Part shown: piece after piece, positions 25,134-33,658 of the stretch | Layout of the letters: every line of letters starts with the position of its first letter | Numbering within the stretch: position 1 is the first letter of the stretch | NCBI GenBank assembly: GCA_026419405.1 | Contig: JANZZL010000031.1 | Location: forward strand, 1-64,000 | Origin: Paracoccaceae bacterium | GTDB lineage: Bacteria > Pseudomonadota > Alphaproteobacteria > Rhodobacterales > Rhodobacteraceae | DNA: 64,000 bases | Reading direction: 5' to 3' | Notes under the pieces: generated by a model | What the model was told of the DNA's origin: nothing | The model's database searches: none | What the model saw: only the letters and a program-made list of their open reading frames with translations | Position numbers and translations under genes: made by a program

Positions 25134-26464
25134 GGCCCCTGCGCCGCCGCGAGCAGCGCGGCGAGCCGCTCGGCCTCGGTGTCGATGTGGTGGCGCTCCC
25201 GCACCCGCAGCGCCCCGGCGCGGCCCATCTGCCTGAGCCGTTCGGGCGGGGCGGCCAGCGCCGCGCGCAGCGCCGCGGTCAGGGCCGCCTCGTTGCCCGC
25301 GGGCACGAGCCAGCCGGTCTGCCCGTCCTGCACCAGTTCCGGGATCCCGGCGATGTAGGTCGAGATCACCGGGCGGCCCTGCGCCATCGCCTCCATGATG
25401 ACGACCGGCAGACCCTCCATCAGGCTCGGCTGGACGACCAGCGTCGCCTCGGCGATCAGCCGGCGCACCTCGGCGCTGCTGATCCAGCCGGTCACGGTGA
25501 CACGGCCCTCGAGCCCGAGCGCGCGGATGCGCTCCTCGATCAGCCCCCGGAATTCGCCGTCGCCGGCGAAGACCAGCCGCGCCACGGGATCGCCCAGCGC
25601 GGCGAGGGCGTCGAGCAGAATCAGGTGCCCCTTCTCGGCGCAGAGTCGGCCGATGCAGATCAGGACTGGTGCCTCGGGCAGGGGCGCGGGCTCGGCCGCG
25701 AAGAAGTCCTCCTCGAGCCCGCAATGCACCACCTTCAGCTTCGGCCAGTGCTCCGGCGACACTTGGCGCATCATCTGGCTGCGGGTGTAGCTGCTGATCA
25801 CAACCACGAAGCGCGCGGCCGCCGTCTTGCGTTGCAGGGACATGCAGTGCGCATTGTCGAACTCGTCGGCGCCGTGCACGGTGAAACTGTAGCCCGGCCC
25901 GCCCAGCAGGTGCAGCAGGTGCGCGACATCGGCCGAGTTCGTGCCGAAATGGGCGTGCAGATGGCCGATGCCAGAGCCCTCGAGCCACAGCCGCAGCCGG
26001 CAGGCATGGGCGAACCAGACGAGGTGGTAGGGCCAGGGCCGGACCGACCGGCGCGACATCGCCAGCGCCGCCCCGAGGGCGCGCAGCGCCTGCCGCGGAC
26101 GTTCGACGAAGGTGCGCGCGACCGCCAGCGCAAGCGGCCCGAGCCCATCCTGGAGGACGTATCGCGTCCGCCCGCGCTCGGCAATGTCGACCGGATCGAC
26201 GACCTCGGCATCCCAGCCGCGGATGGCGAAGCGCTGCACCTCGATGCCGCGGCGCTCCAGCGCGAGGATCTCGCGCCGGATGAAGGTGTGGCTGACCTTG
26301 GGATACTGGTTGACCAGATAGGCCACCCGCAGCGGCCGGGTGCCGCGGGACTCGGGCGCGGCGGCATCCGATGGACCCGCCGCCGTGGCCGCACCGGCCC
26401 CGCCGCCGGCGGCGCCCTGCGGCCGGGCCTCGGCCGTGTCGGCGGCACGCGCCATGCCGGTCAT
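25130..26464 (-). CDS. GT4-family glycosyltransferase
   Basis: A 444-residue GT-B enzyme of the colanic-acid/EPS type. An Ala/Gly-rich leader of about 45 residues precedes LRVAYLVNQYPKVSHTFIRR, the start of the fold; then HLHAHFGTNSADVAHLLHLL, VVISSYTRSQMMRQVSPEHW, PVLICIGRLCAEKGHLILLD and PSLMEGLPVVIMEAMAQGRP as the donor-site E-x7-E motif. The start overlaps the stop of the upstream GT4 gene, and its stop overlaps the CE4 gene, making a three-gene coupled unit. The SHTFIRRE signature is usual for enzymes adding galactose or mannose late in EPS units; the sugar here is not known. Confidence 0.85.
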   Translation of the reverse strand: MTGMARAADTAEARPQGAAGGGAGAATAAGPSDAAAPESRGTRPLRVAYLVNQYPKVSHTFIRREILALERRGIEVQRFAIRGWDAEVVDPVDIAERGRTRYVLQDGLGPLALAVARTFVERPRQALRALGAALAMSRRSVRPWPYHLVWFAHACRLRLWLEGSGIGHLHAHFGTNSADVAHLLHLLGGPGYSFTVHGADEFDNAHCMSLQRKTAAARFVVVISSYTRSQMMRQVSPEHWPKLKVVHCGLEEDFFAAEPAPLPEAPVLICIGRLCAEKGHLILLDALAALGDPVARLVFAGDGEFRGLIEERIRALGLEGRVTVTGWISSAEVRRLIAEATLVVQPSLMEGLPVVIMEAMAQGRPVISTYIAGIPELVQDGQTGWLVPAGNEAALTAALRAALAAPPERLRQMGRAGALRVRERHHIDTEAERLAALLAAAQGP

Positions 26465-27831
26465 GCCCCGGCCGGCGCCGCCACGGTGTCGGCGTCGAAC
26501 GGCCGCGCGCGGCGCAGATGCGTGCGGATCAGCTCGGCCCGGTGGCGGAACACCGTCTCGTCGTCGAACCGCGCCCCGTCGCGCGCCGCCCGCCCGATCA
26601 GATCCGCAAGCTCTTGCCGGTCGCGGGCGAGCCCGGCCACCGCCCCTGCCAGCGCCGGCACCTCGCCCGGAGGGGTCAGGCGGCCGCCGCCGTGCCGTTC
26701 GATCAGCTCGCGCGGGAAGGCGCTGTCATAGCCCACGATCGGCGTTCCGGAAACCAGCGCCTCGATCAGGCAGCGGGGCGACTCGGGCGTCTTGTGGCAG
26801 AACATGAGGAGATGCGCCCCGCGCAGCGCCTCGAGGATCGCACCCCGGTCGCGCACGAAGCCCGGCAGGCGGACCCGCGCGGCCAGCGGCCCGCCCTCCA
26901 CCCGCCTGCGCATCGCGGCAAGTCCGCTGCCGTCGCCGAGCCAGGTGGCCTCGAAGTCGATGCCCTCGCGCTCGAGCGCCTCGAGCACGTCGAGCCAGTC
27001 GCCCGGCCCCTTCATCGGATCGGCGCGCCCGACGTAGCAGATCCGCAGCGGCCCGCTGCCCGCGCCCGCCATCTTCTCGGCGAGGCGGGCCGGGTCGATG
27101 TGGTCGGCCTTGCGGATGTGGATGTCGTGGACGACCTGCGGGTTCCGGCACCAGGGGGCGAAGGCGTCGAACGTCTCGCGCCCGTGAAACAGGCCCAGCT
27201 CCGACCGGCGGATGACGTAGCGCTCCATCCAGGCCATCGGCCGGTGCATCAGCCGGGCAAGGAGCCGCTTGCGCCAGCTGGGCGCGGAGCGGATCGCGGC
27301 GCGCATGACCTCGGATTCGACGCGGTCGGTCCAGACGTAGAAGGGCAGGCCCAGGCGATGCGCGATCACCGCGCCCACCGTTCCCCAGTCGCCCATGAGC
27401 CCGCCGATCGCGAAGCCCAGGTAGTCGGCGCGGCGGATCGCGGGCGTCAGGGCTGCCACGCCTGCGGGAAGCGCCCTGAGGAACCGGTCGGGCCGGTAGG
27501 CGACGGGCAGGGTGAGGAACTCGATCCGCGCCAGCTCGGGGCCCACGTGCGCGGCCACCGGAACCCAGGCCGGCGGCGGCGGCGCGCGGTCGAGCGGGAT
27601 CACCACGATCAGCCGTTCGAAGTGCCGCGCCCAGAGCCGCAGGCCGTTGCAGGCCTGGTCCTCGAGGTAGAACGCGCCCTCCCGTTCGTGCAGGTGCACC
27701 GAGAGGGAGAGCAGGAGGGTCGCGGGCCGCGGGTCGAAGGTCCCGCCGCCGCCGTCGGAATCCGCGACGCGGGCCGCCTCCGGCCCCGCGGGCGGCCACC
27801 CTCGCCGCTTGCCCTCAGACATGCCGGTCAT
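26461..27831 (-). CDS. GT4-family glycosyltransferase
   Basis: A 456-residue GT-B enzyme. After a 35-residue polar leader comes ATLLLSLSVHLHEREGAFYL and ACNGLRLWARHFERLIVVIP; the donor half shows LRICYVGRADPMKGPGDWLD, EATWLGDGSGLAAM and PRCLIEALVSGTPIVGYDSA. The start may be the ATG at 27831 or one three codons later at 27822. The 12 bases ATGACCGGCATG also open the next gene at 26464, which may be a small duplication or chance. It lies 16 bases from the tyrosine kinase gene, so it probably belongs to the chain-length/kinase operon. Confidence 0.82.
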   Translation of the reverse strand: MTGMSEGKRRGWPPAGPEAARVADSDGGGGTFDPRPATLLLSLSVHLHEREGAFYLEDQACNGLRLWARHFERLIVVIPLDRAPPPPAWVPVAAHVGPELARIEFLTLPVAYRPDRFLRALPAGVAALTPAIRRADYLGFAIGGLMGDWGTVGAVIAHRLGLPFYVWTDRVESEVMRAAIRSAPSWRKRLLARLMHRPMAWMERYVIRRSELGLFHGRETFDAFAPWCRNPQVVHDIHIRKADHIDPARLAEKMAGAGSGPLRICYVGRADPMKGPGDWLDVLEALEREGIDFEATWLGDGSGLAAMRRRVEGGPLAARVRLPGFVRDRGAILEALRGAHLLMFCHKTPESPRCLIEALVSGTPIVGYDSAFPRELIERHGGGRLTPPGEVPALAGAVAGLARDRQELADLIGRAARDGARFDDETVFRHRAELIRTHLRRARPFDADTVAAPAGA

Positions 27832-27847
27832 CCGCCGTTCGCTCCGG

Positions 27848-28663
27848 TCAGTCCTCGCCGTAACCTTCGCTCCGGTCCAGGAACCGGCACTTGTTCAGCA
27901 CCACGCCGAGGACCTGCGTATGCCCCGCGAGCAGCTCTCCCGCGCGGTCGATCTCGGCGACCGTGCTTTCCTCGGCGGCCGCAATCAGCAGGGCACAGTC
28001 CACCTGGTCGAGGAACGACAGCGCGTTGTCCCCGACGAGGGCGGGCGAGGTGTCGAACAGCATCACGTCGGGCCTCAGCATCTCCTCGATCTCGTCGACC
28101 GCCGCCGCCGCGCGGGCCGAGGCGAGAAGCTCCGCCGCGTTCGGTACGGGCCGCGCGTTCATCGCCAGCGCGAGGTTCGTGCGATACCGCAGCATCTGGG
28201 CATGCGCCTGACGCTCTCCGGCCAGGACTGCGGCCAGATCACCCGGCGGGCTCAGCCCCAGCAGCGCCGCCATCGACGGCCGCCTCAGGTCCAGCTCCAG
28301 CACGACCACCCTCAGATCGCTCTGCCGGGCGAGGCTGAGGGCCAGGTTCAGGCAGGTCGTCGTCTTGCCGCAGCGGCTGCCGGGAGAGGTGATGGCGACC
28401 CGCGTCCAGCCCCGCTCGCGGAGTTGATGGACAAGCCTGGTGCGGATCATGTCATAGGCGTCGGCATCCGGCCCGGGCCGGTCGGTCACGATCCGGCTCG
28501 CCTCGAGACGGTCGGGATCGAGCCGCACCTCCGTCAGCGCGAGCCAGGGGGAATTGCCGGCGGCGGGGCCGCGCGCGACTTCCGGCGCGGCGCCGCCCGG
28601 TGGCGGCTCCTGCCGCTGCCGGGCCGCGCGGGCCTTGGCGATGGCGGACTGGATGCGTTCCAT
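27848..28663 (-). CDS. CapB/CpsD-type bacterial tyrosine kinase
   Basis: A 271-residue cytoplasmic P-loop protein equal to the kinase half of Wzc. Walker A is SPGSRCGKTTT (93-103), Walker A' is LELDLRRPS (122-130) and Walker B is VMLFDTSPAL with Asp204. The loop before A (YDMIRTRLVHQLRERG) matches BY-kinases. The C-terminus ends with one Tyr (DRSEGYGED) rather than a Tyr cluster, so autophosphorylation may be limited. It is 6 bases from the chain-length protein that should activate it; as a separate polypeptide it resembles exosortase-associated autokinases. It would control chain length through phosphorylation cycling. Confidence 0.85.
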   Translation of the reverse strand: MERIQSAIAKARAARQRQEPPPGGAAPEVARGPAAGNSPWLALTEVRLDPDRLEASRIVTDRPGPDADAYDMIRTRLVHQLRERGWTRVAITSPGSRCGKTTTCLNLALSLARQSDLRVVVLELDLRRPSMAALLGLSPPGDLAAVLAGERQAHAQMLRYRTNLALAMNARPVPNAAELLASARAAAAVDEIEEMLRPDVMLFDTSPALVGDNALSFLDQVDCALLIAAAEESTVAEIDRAGELLAGHTQVLGVVLNKCRFLDRSEGYGED

Positions 28664-28669
28664 CTGGGC

Positions 28670-30232
28670 TCAGCCTGCCCTCGGCGGGAAGAAACGCGCA
28701 AGCTCCGCCTCGAGCCCAAGGCGGGCCGCCACGTCGGCCGCCAGCGCGTCGAGCGGCATCACCGCGACATGCACCGCATAGAGCGCGGCGGGCAGGCCGA
28801 TGAGCAGGAAGGCCGCGATGCCCGAGACCCTGAGATGCCGGCGCCGGATCTCCTGCCGGGTCTCGACGAAGGGAATCGTCCCGAACGGCGTGATCCCGAG
28901 CGTGCTCACCAGTTCCGCCGGGCGCCGGACGGCCGTGTTCAGCACCTCGAGCAGGAACATGAACGCGGCTGCGAGCACGACCCCGGCGCCGAGCCCGGCC
29001 GCCGAGATCAGCTTCCGGTTCGGGGACGATGGCAGTTCGGGCACCGAGGCGGGCTCGATCACCGAGATCCGCTGCCCGCGCGCGGTCACCTCGATGCGGT
29101 CGCCCATCCGCGCCTCGGCGAGGCTCGCCACCGCCTGGTCGTGCTGGACGCGCAGGTTCTCGTAGTCGCTCTCGAGCTGGCCAAGCGCGATGGCGTTCCG
29201 CGGCGTCGCCGCGATCGATTCCTCGAGCTTCTCGATCTCGCGCTGCAATATCGCCTTCTGGTCGGCGAGGAACTCGATCTGCCCGTCGATGTCGGCCATC
29301 TGGAGGTCGAAGGTGGTCAGCGCGCCGTTCCCTCCTCCGGTGCCGAGCTGCTCCTCGACCGCGCGTTCCAGCGCCTGCACCTGGGAGCGCAGCGCCCGCA
29401 CCCGCGGGTTCTCGGGAGAGTAGAGCACCAGCGCCGAGGCCAGCTCCTGCCGGAGCTGCTCGAGCCGGGCCTGCTCGGGCGTGAGGTTCTCGATCGAGGC
29501 GGCCAGGCGGCCGGTCCGGTCGTAGAGGTCGGTCAGCCGCTGGCGCCGGTCGCGCAGCCCGGCCAGCTCGCGGTCCACCTGGAGCAGGCGCTCCTGTTCG
29601 GCCGCCTGCCGCGACCGGCGGTATTCCAGGCTCTCGGGCAGGGCGTCGCGGTTCGCGCTCTTGAACTCCAGGATGCGGGCGTTCTGCGCCGCCATCTCCT
29701 GCGCCAGCCGGTCCACCTCCTGCTTGAAGAAGTCCAGCGTGCTTCCCGAGGCGCTGGTCCTGAGCTCGACGTTCTGCTTCAGGATCTCGGTCACCAGCGC
29801 GTTCGTCACGGCGGCCGAGGACTCCGCGTCGGGCGAGCGGAACGAGACGGTGATCACCCCCGTGCCGCCCTGCAGCGGCGGCATGTCGAACACGATGCGG
29901 CGGTGCATGTCCTCGACGATCTGGTCCGGCGACATCTCGGGGCGGTCGTCGTGCAGGCCGAAGTTGCGCGAGATGTCGAGCAGGTTCTGCCGGGTGAGCA
30001 GGCGCTGCTGCACGGCAAGCAGGATCTCCTCGCCGGTGGAGCGCACGGTGGAGGCCGCGAGGTCGTCGGGGATCTGCGGGCTTTCCACCAGCAGCCGCGC
30101 CTGCGCGCGGTATTGCGGCGGCAGCTTGTATGCCACGATCACCCCGAGCGACGTGCAGAGCAGGATGATCGCGGCGATCCAGGGCAGGCGCCGCAGCAGA
30201 AGGGCAAGGTAGAAGCGGGCGTCGAAGTTCAT
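28670..30232 (-). CDS. Wzz/GumC-type polysaccharide chain-length determinant
   Basis: A 520-residue inner-membrane protein. The first membrane helix is LPWIAAIILLCTSLGVIVAY (16-35), followed by the periplasmic Wzz domain (YKLPPQYRAQARLLVESPQI), a long coiled-coil segment at about 160-330 and the conserved VIEPASVPELPSSPNRKLIS (proline-rich stretch before the second helix), then a second and a third membrane segment (VSGIAAFLLIGLPAALYAV) near the C-terminus. There is no fused kinase; this is on the next gene. The start overlaps the stop of the ATPase gene (ATGA), so ATPase, Wzz and kinase form one transcript. It sets polymer length and supports export. Confidence 0.88.
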   Translation of the reverse strand: MNFDARFYLALLLRRLPWIAAIILLCTSLGVIVAYKLPPQYRAQARLLVESPQIPDDLAASTVRSTGEEILLAVQQRLLTRQNLLDISRNFGLHDDRPEMSPDQIVEDMHRRIVFDMPPLQGGTGVITVSFRSPDAESSAAVTNALVTEILKQNVELRTSASGSTLDFFKQEVDRLAQEMAAQNARILEFKSANRDALPESLEYRRSRQAAEQERLLQVDRELAGLRDRRQRLTDLYDRTGRLAASIENLTPEQARLEQLRQELASALVLYSPENPRVRALRSQVQALERAVEEQLGTGGGNGALTTFDLQMADIDGQIEFLADQKAILQREIEKLEESIAATPRNAIALGQLESDYENLRVQHDQAVASLAEARMGDRIEVTARGQRISVIEPASVPELPSSPNRKLISAAGLGAGVVLAAAFMFLLEVLNTAVRRPAELVSTLGITPFGTIPFVETRQEIRRRHLRVSGIAAFLLIGLPAALYAVHVAVMPLDALAADVAARLGLEAELARFFPPRAG

Positions 30233-31362
30233 GGTGCCGGACCGTCTTCGGAGACCGGGGCCGCCGCCGGCAGGAACGCGCCGTCGTCGAGCACCTGCTG
30301 CACGGTGGTGCGCGTCACCGTCTTGTCACCTTTCGAGAAGGCATAGACCAGACAGAGATCGCAGAGCCGGTTGATCAGCCGCGGAACGCCGCCCGTTGCC
30401 GCGTAGATCAGGTCCAGCGCCTGTCCGCTGAAGGGGTTGCGCTCGCTGCCGGCAACCTTCAGGCGGTGGCGGATGTAGGCGGCTGCGGTGTCGCGGTCCA
30501 TCTCGGCCAGATGGAAGCTCGCCGCCACCCGCTGGGCGAACTGGCGCATGTCGGGGCGCTGGAGCGTGTCGCGCAGCTCCGGCTGGCCGACGAGGACGAG
30601 CTGGAGCAGCTCGTCCCTGCCGACGTTGATGTTGGTGAACATGCGGATCTCTTCCAGCGCCTCGCGGCTGAGGTTCTGCGCCTCGTCGAACACCAGCACC
30701 ACGCGCCGGCCGGCGGCATACTCCGAGATCAGGAAATCCTGGAAGCGCGAGAAGAGGTCCACGTAGGTCTCGTCGGGCCCCGCACCCTGGCCCAGCGCCA
30801 TCAGCACCCAGCGCAGCAGCTCGCCGCGCGAGCCGTGCGCGTTCGAGATCAGCCCGACCCGCACCTCCGGCCCCAGCGTGCGCAGGAGCTGGTGGATCAG
30901 CGTCGTCTTGCCCGCGCCCACCTCGCCGGTGATCAGCGTGATCGGCGCATGGGTGACGATGCCGTATTCCAGCATCGTGAAGGCGCGCTTGTGCGCCGGC
31001 GACCAGAACAGGTAGTCGGGGTCGGGCGCCAGCGCGAAGGGCCGCGACGTGAGGCCGAAGTGCTCGGTGTAGATGTCGAGCGACGTCGCGAACGTCCGCT
31101 CGGGCGGCACGGTCCCCTGCCTGCCGTTCTGCGCCGCGGCGGGCGGCCCCTCGGGCGTCGAGCGGTCGCGGAACCGCTTCTGTCCGTTGAGCGGCGGCAG
31201 CGACGGCGCGCCGCGCGTCCCGGCCTCGGCCTGCGGCGCGCGCAGGGGCGGGATCTCCCGCCGCGGGGCCTCCGGTGCGGCCAGGGGCACCGGAGGGTTC
31301 TCGCGAAAGGCCCGCCGGACCCGTCCGCTGATCACGCTCCATGTCCTGCTTCCCATGGTCAT
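30229..31362 (-). CDS. ExeA-like AAA ATPase of polysaccharide export operon
   Basis: A 377-residue cytoplasmic ATPase. A polar linker of about 95 residues leads to IYTEHFGLTSRPFALAPDPD, then Walker A ITGEVGAGKTTL (GEVGAGKT 146-153), Walker B VVLVFDEAQNLS (Asp227, Glu228), QLVLVGQPELRDTL sensor region and VPRLINRLCDLCLVYAFSKG. This matches the ATPase that accompanies a Wzz and a BY-kinase in exosortase-type EPS operons. The start is at 31362 or 31356. It is the first gene of the run down to at least 24153. It has no membrane segment; a regulatory role in export is inferred from family context. Confidence 0.82.
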   Translation of the reverse strand: MTMGSRTWSVISGRVRRAFRENPPVPLAAPEAPRREIPPLRAPQAEAGTRGAPSLPPLNGQKRFRDRSTPEGPPAAAQNGRQGTVPPERTFATSLDIYTEHFGLTSRPFALAPDPDYLFWSPAHKRAFTMLEYGIVTHAPITLITGEVGAGKTTLIHQLLRTLGPEVRVGLISNAHGSRGELLRWVLMALGQGAGPDETYVDLFSRFQDFLISEYAAGRRVVLVFDEAQNLSREALEEIRMFTNINVGRDELLQLVLVGQPELRDTLQRPDMRQFAQRVAASFHLAEMDRDTAAAYIRHRLKVAGSERNPFSGQALDLIYAATGGVPRLINRLCDLCLVYAFSKGDKTVTRTTVQQVLDDGAFLPAAAPVSEDGPAP

Positions 31363-31659
31363 CACAACCGGCGCACCTTCGAAGGCCCATTCCGTGCCGG
31401 CGCCGCGGAACACCCCGCGGTCGGCTGGCCCGCCGTCCCGCGTCGCACGTCCGCGGCGACCGGCAACATCCACCAAACCACTATCCCATCGCGTCGGGAA
31501 GCGCGACTCATTCCCGCCCCGGTCCCCGGCGACACTGTAGCGCGATCTGCGCAGGCGGGTGCCACGATTGCGCCCCGAAGACTGCCAAACTTCTGCCACG
31601 ACTCGGGGCGACGCTGAAGCTGCCTGCACCGTCGCCGGGACACTTCGGGGATCGTGACC

Positions 31660-31890
31660 ATGATGCCAGCGCTTCTCATCGCCGCAATGTTCGCCGGGGC
31701 CGTCTCGGTGGGGGCCGCCATGGCCGCCTCCGCGCCGCTCTGGCTGGCGCTCCTCGCCTATCCGACGACCGGCTCCGTGCTGCTGCTCTCGGTCGTCCTG
31801 GCCCGGCTCGCGCTCGGCCGGCCCTCCCGCCCGCAGCCCGAACTCGCCATCGTCCCGACCGGGGCCGGCACCACCTGTCCCGGCCACTGA
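31660..31890 (+). CDS. small two-helix membrane protein, copy 1
   Basis: A 76-residue protein with two hydrophobic segments, MMPALLIAAMFAGAVSVGAA and LALLAYPTTGSVLLLSVVLA, and a short polar tail. GGGG at 31647-31650 precedes the ATG by nine bases; a GTG at 31654 is an alternative. It resembles the protein at 32075 in layout and in the shared APxW-(x)4-AYP-(x)2-G core. It points away from the ATPase gene; the 297 bases between them hold no other gene, and should contain divergent promoters. The family is not recognised. A small accessory in the membrane for polysaccharide assembly is a guess. Confidence 0.6.
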   Translation: MMPALLIAAMFAGAVSVGAAMAASAPLWLALLAYPTTGSVLLLSVVLARLALGRPSRPQPELAIVPTGAGTTCPGH

Positions 31891-32008
31891 GCCCCCAGCG
31901 CAGGGCGCGCGGCCGCCGCCGCCCGCCGGCGGGACTGTGCCTTTTCGGCGAAGTCCCGCGCAAAATCCGGCATGTCGCACAACAACTTCTTGCCGGGAGG
32001 CCTTCTGC

Positions 32009-32037
32009 GTTAAAACCTTCGTAACGGATTCGAATCC
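32009..32037. promoter_or_regulatory. CtrA-like half-sites and 12-bp palindrome upstream of small membrane gene
   Basis: TTAA (32010-32013), seven bases, then GTAAC (32021-32025) differs by one base from the CtrA consensus TTAA-N7-TTAAC. It abuts GGATTCGAATCC (32026-32037), a perfect 12-bp palindrome ending 37 bases before the ATG at 32075. The local sequence is clearly more AT-rich than its surroundings, as expected for a promoter zone. Confidence 0.4.
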
Positions 32038-32074
32038 AAGAAGATGGCAAACAGCCATCCGGGAGGACTGCGGG

Positions 32075-32353
32075 ATGATGCTTGGATCGGTCATCGTGGC
32101 CATGGCAATCGGTGGCGCCGCATCGGCGTTTCTCTACGTCAAGGACGCGCCCTTCTGGCAGGTGATCGCAGCCTACCCGCTCAGCGGCATGGTGACCCTG
32201 TTCCTCGCGCTCGCCGCCGGCTGGTGGCGGTCGGTGCCGCGCTCACGGCCGGATGCGCGTGTCCCGGCTCACTTGCCGGTTCCCCGCAACACGACGCCGA
32301 CCGTGGCGGCAAGCACCCTCAGGTCGGTCCAGAGGGACAGGTTCCGCGCGTAG
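32075..32353 (+). CDS. small two-helix membrane protein, copy 2
   Basis: A 92-residue protein with GGGAGG at 32061-32066 eight bases before the ATG. It has two hydrophobic segments: MMLGSVIVAMAIGGAASAFL and FWQVIAAYPLSGMVTLFLAL. It shares with the protein at 31660 the MM start, a Gly/Ala-rich first helix and the APxW...AYP(T/L)xG core, so the two are likely paralogues. The polar tail from about residue 60 overlaps the 3' end of the convergent priming transferase by 85 bases; this suggests either a real antisense overlap or a tail extended by a lost stop. Function unknown. Confidence 0.55.
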   Translation: MMLGSVIVAMAIGGAASAFLYVKDAPFWQVIAAYPLSGMVTLFLALAAGWWRSVPRSRPDARVPAHLPVPRNTTPTVAASTLRSVQRDRFRA

Positions 32354-32955
32354 GCGGCGTCGAATTCCGCGCGCTCGGCGAAGGTCGAGGCATTCCGCTC
32401 CGAGATCTGCCACAGCCCCGTCACGCCCGGACGCAGCTCGAAATAGGCCGTTCCGGGATAGAGCGCGCGCTGCTCGGGCATCATCGGGCGCGGGCCCACC
32501 AGGCTCATGTCGCCCTTCAGCACGTTCCACAGCTGCGGCAGCTCGTCGAGCGAGGTCTTGCGCAGAACCTGCCCGAGCGCCGTGATCCGCGGATCCCGCG
32601 CGAGCTTCTGATAGGCATCCCACTCCGCACGCGCGGCCGGGTCGCCGGCCAGGTAGGCGCGAAGAGAGGCGTCCGCGTCGGGCACCATCGACCGGAGCTT
32701 CCACATGGTGAAGACGCGCCCGCCGCGACCCAGACGCGCCTGTCGGTAGAACGGCGAATGCCCGTCGAGCGAGACCAGAACCGCAAGCACGGCGACGACG
32801 GGAAGGACGATCGGCAGTGCCACCAGCACGAACGCCACGTCGAGCACACGTTTCAGCCCGTTCCGGTAGAACCTTTCGCGCCGCGGGACAACCCAGCCGG
32901 GCCCGGGGATTGCGACGGCCCGCTTGAAATCGGTGCCCCGCCCGTCAACGCGCAT
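32269..32955 (-). CDS. ExoY/WbaP-type priming sugar-phosphate transferase
   Basis: A 228-residue bacterial sugar transferase (monotopic phosphoglycosyl transferase) that moves a sugar-1-phosphate from a nucleotide sugar to undecaprenyl phosphate. After a short leader there is one hydrophobic helix ([20 protein letters not shown], about 39-58), then the catalytic core [20 protein letters not shown] (with the RxG region), [20 protein letters not shown] (DE dyad) and VGPRPMMP, and [16 protein letters not shown] 32955 is preferred to an earlier ATG at 33051 because GGAAG precedes it and the length matches ExoY. It starts the whole Wzx/Wzy assembly; promoter is in the long gap behind it. Confidence 0.9.
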   Translation of the reverse strand: MRVDGRGTDFKRAVAIPGPGWVVPRRERFYRNGLKRVLDVAFVLVALPIVLPVVAVLAVLVSLDGHSPFYRQARLGRGGRVFTMWKLRSMVPDADASLRAYLAGDPAARAEWDAYQKLARDPRITALGQVLRKTSLDELPQLWNVLKGDMSLVGPRPMMPEQRALYPGTAYFELRPGVTGLWQISERNASTFAERAEFDAAYARNLSLWTDLRVLAATVGVVLRGTGK

Positions 32956-33658
32956 AGTCACTTCCCAACCCTCCAGCATGGGCGCACAACTGCCCACTCG
33001 CACCGCCCCGAAAACGGGGTGACGTCCGTCCTCAAATGTTCCGAAGGCCACCAGGTCTGACCTGCTTCGGCAGTGCAGCGGAAGCTATCATCGCTGGCTG
33101 ATGCCGACAATGCGGGTATTCTGACCGTGCAGTCAAAAAGGACGTCATTTCATTGACTTACATCCTATGGTTGTGTCCGGCGGGCCGGTTCGGCTGTGGA
33201 TATCACGGCGCGGAATGACGCAGAGGAAGCCGGCGCGGCCGCCGCCCGATCCGAGATTCCCGCCGGATTTCAACACGGTTATTCCTTGTTTTTGCCTAAT
33301 CCGTGCGACGTCTTGGCGACCGCCGCGAAATTCGTTTCGGTCGCAACGGTAGTGGTGTGGCAATTGTTCAACGGTCGGAAACTGTTCATTTACCGTTAAC
33401 GTCACGCCCTCGCGCCGCGGCGTTGTTCTACCGCAGATTGCAAGACCCACCCCCTCTTCGAATCGAGGTGGAATTCCGGCAGTCCTACGATTCGCGACGG
33501 GCGCAACGCCCCGCGCGCCACATCGGGCCGGATCGGGCCGGCGGGTGCGCAGCGCTCGGCCGGGGCGGTCCGGTCTGCCGCCGAAGAGTCGCATCGACCC
33601 GGGCGGGCACCTTGCGTAAGGAAGGCGGCGTGCCACTCCCGGCGCGGAGGCCCTCCCG
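32956..33658. other. 703-base divergent intergenic region
   Basis: No supported gene. The region is less GC-rich than the rest of the window and separates the priming transferase (minus) from the RTX protein (plus). An imperfect inverted repeat at 33316-33344 has arms GCGACCG and CGGTCGC with an inner AAA-TTCG-TTT. Other AT-rich stretches lie at 33130-33180 and 33280-33400, with a GTTAAC at 33395-33400. A promoter was not resolved. An untranslated leader or small RNA is possible. Confidence 0.5.

Noticed and set aside
33152-33182. TTGACT as a -35 box in the long intergenic region
   Set aside because: No acceptable -10 element at 16-18 bases on either strand.
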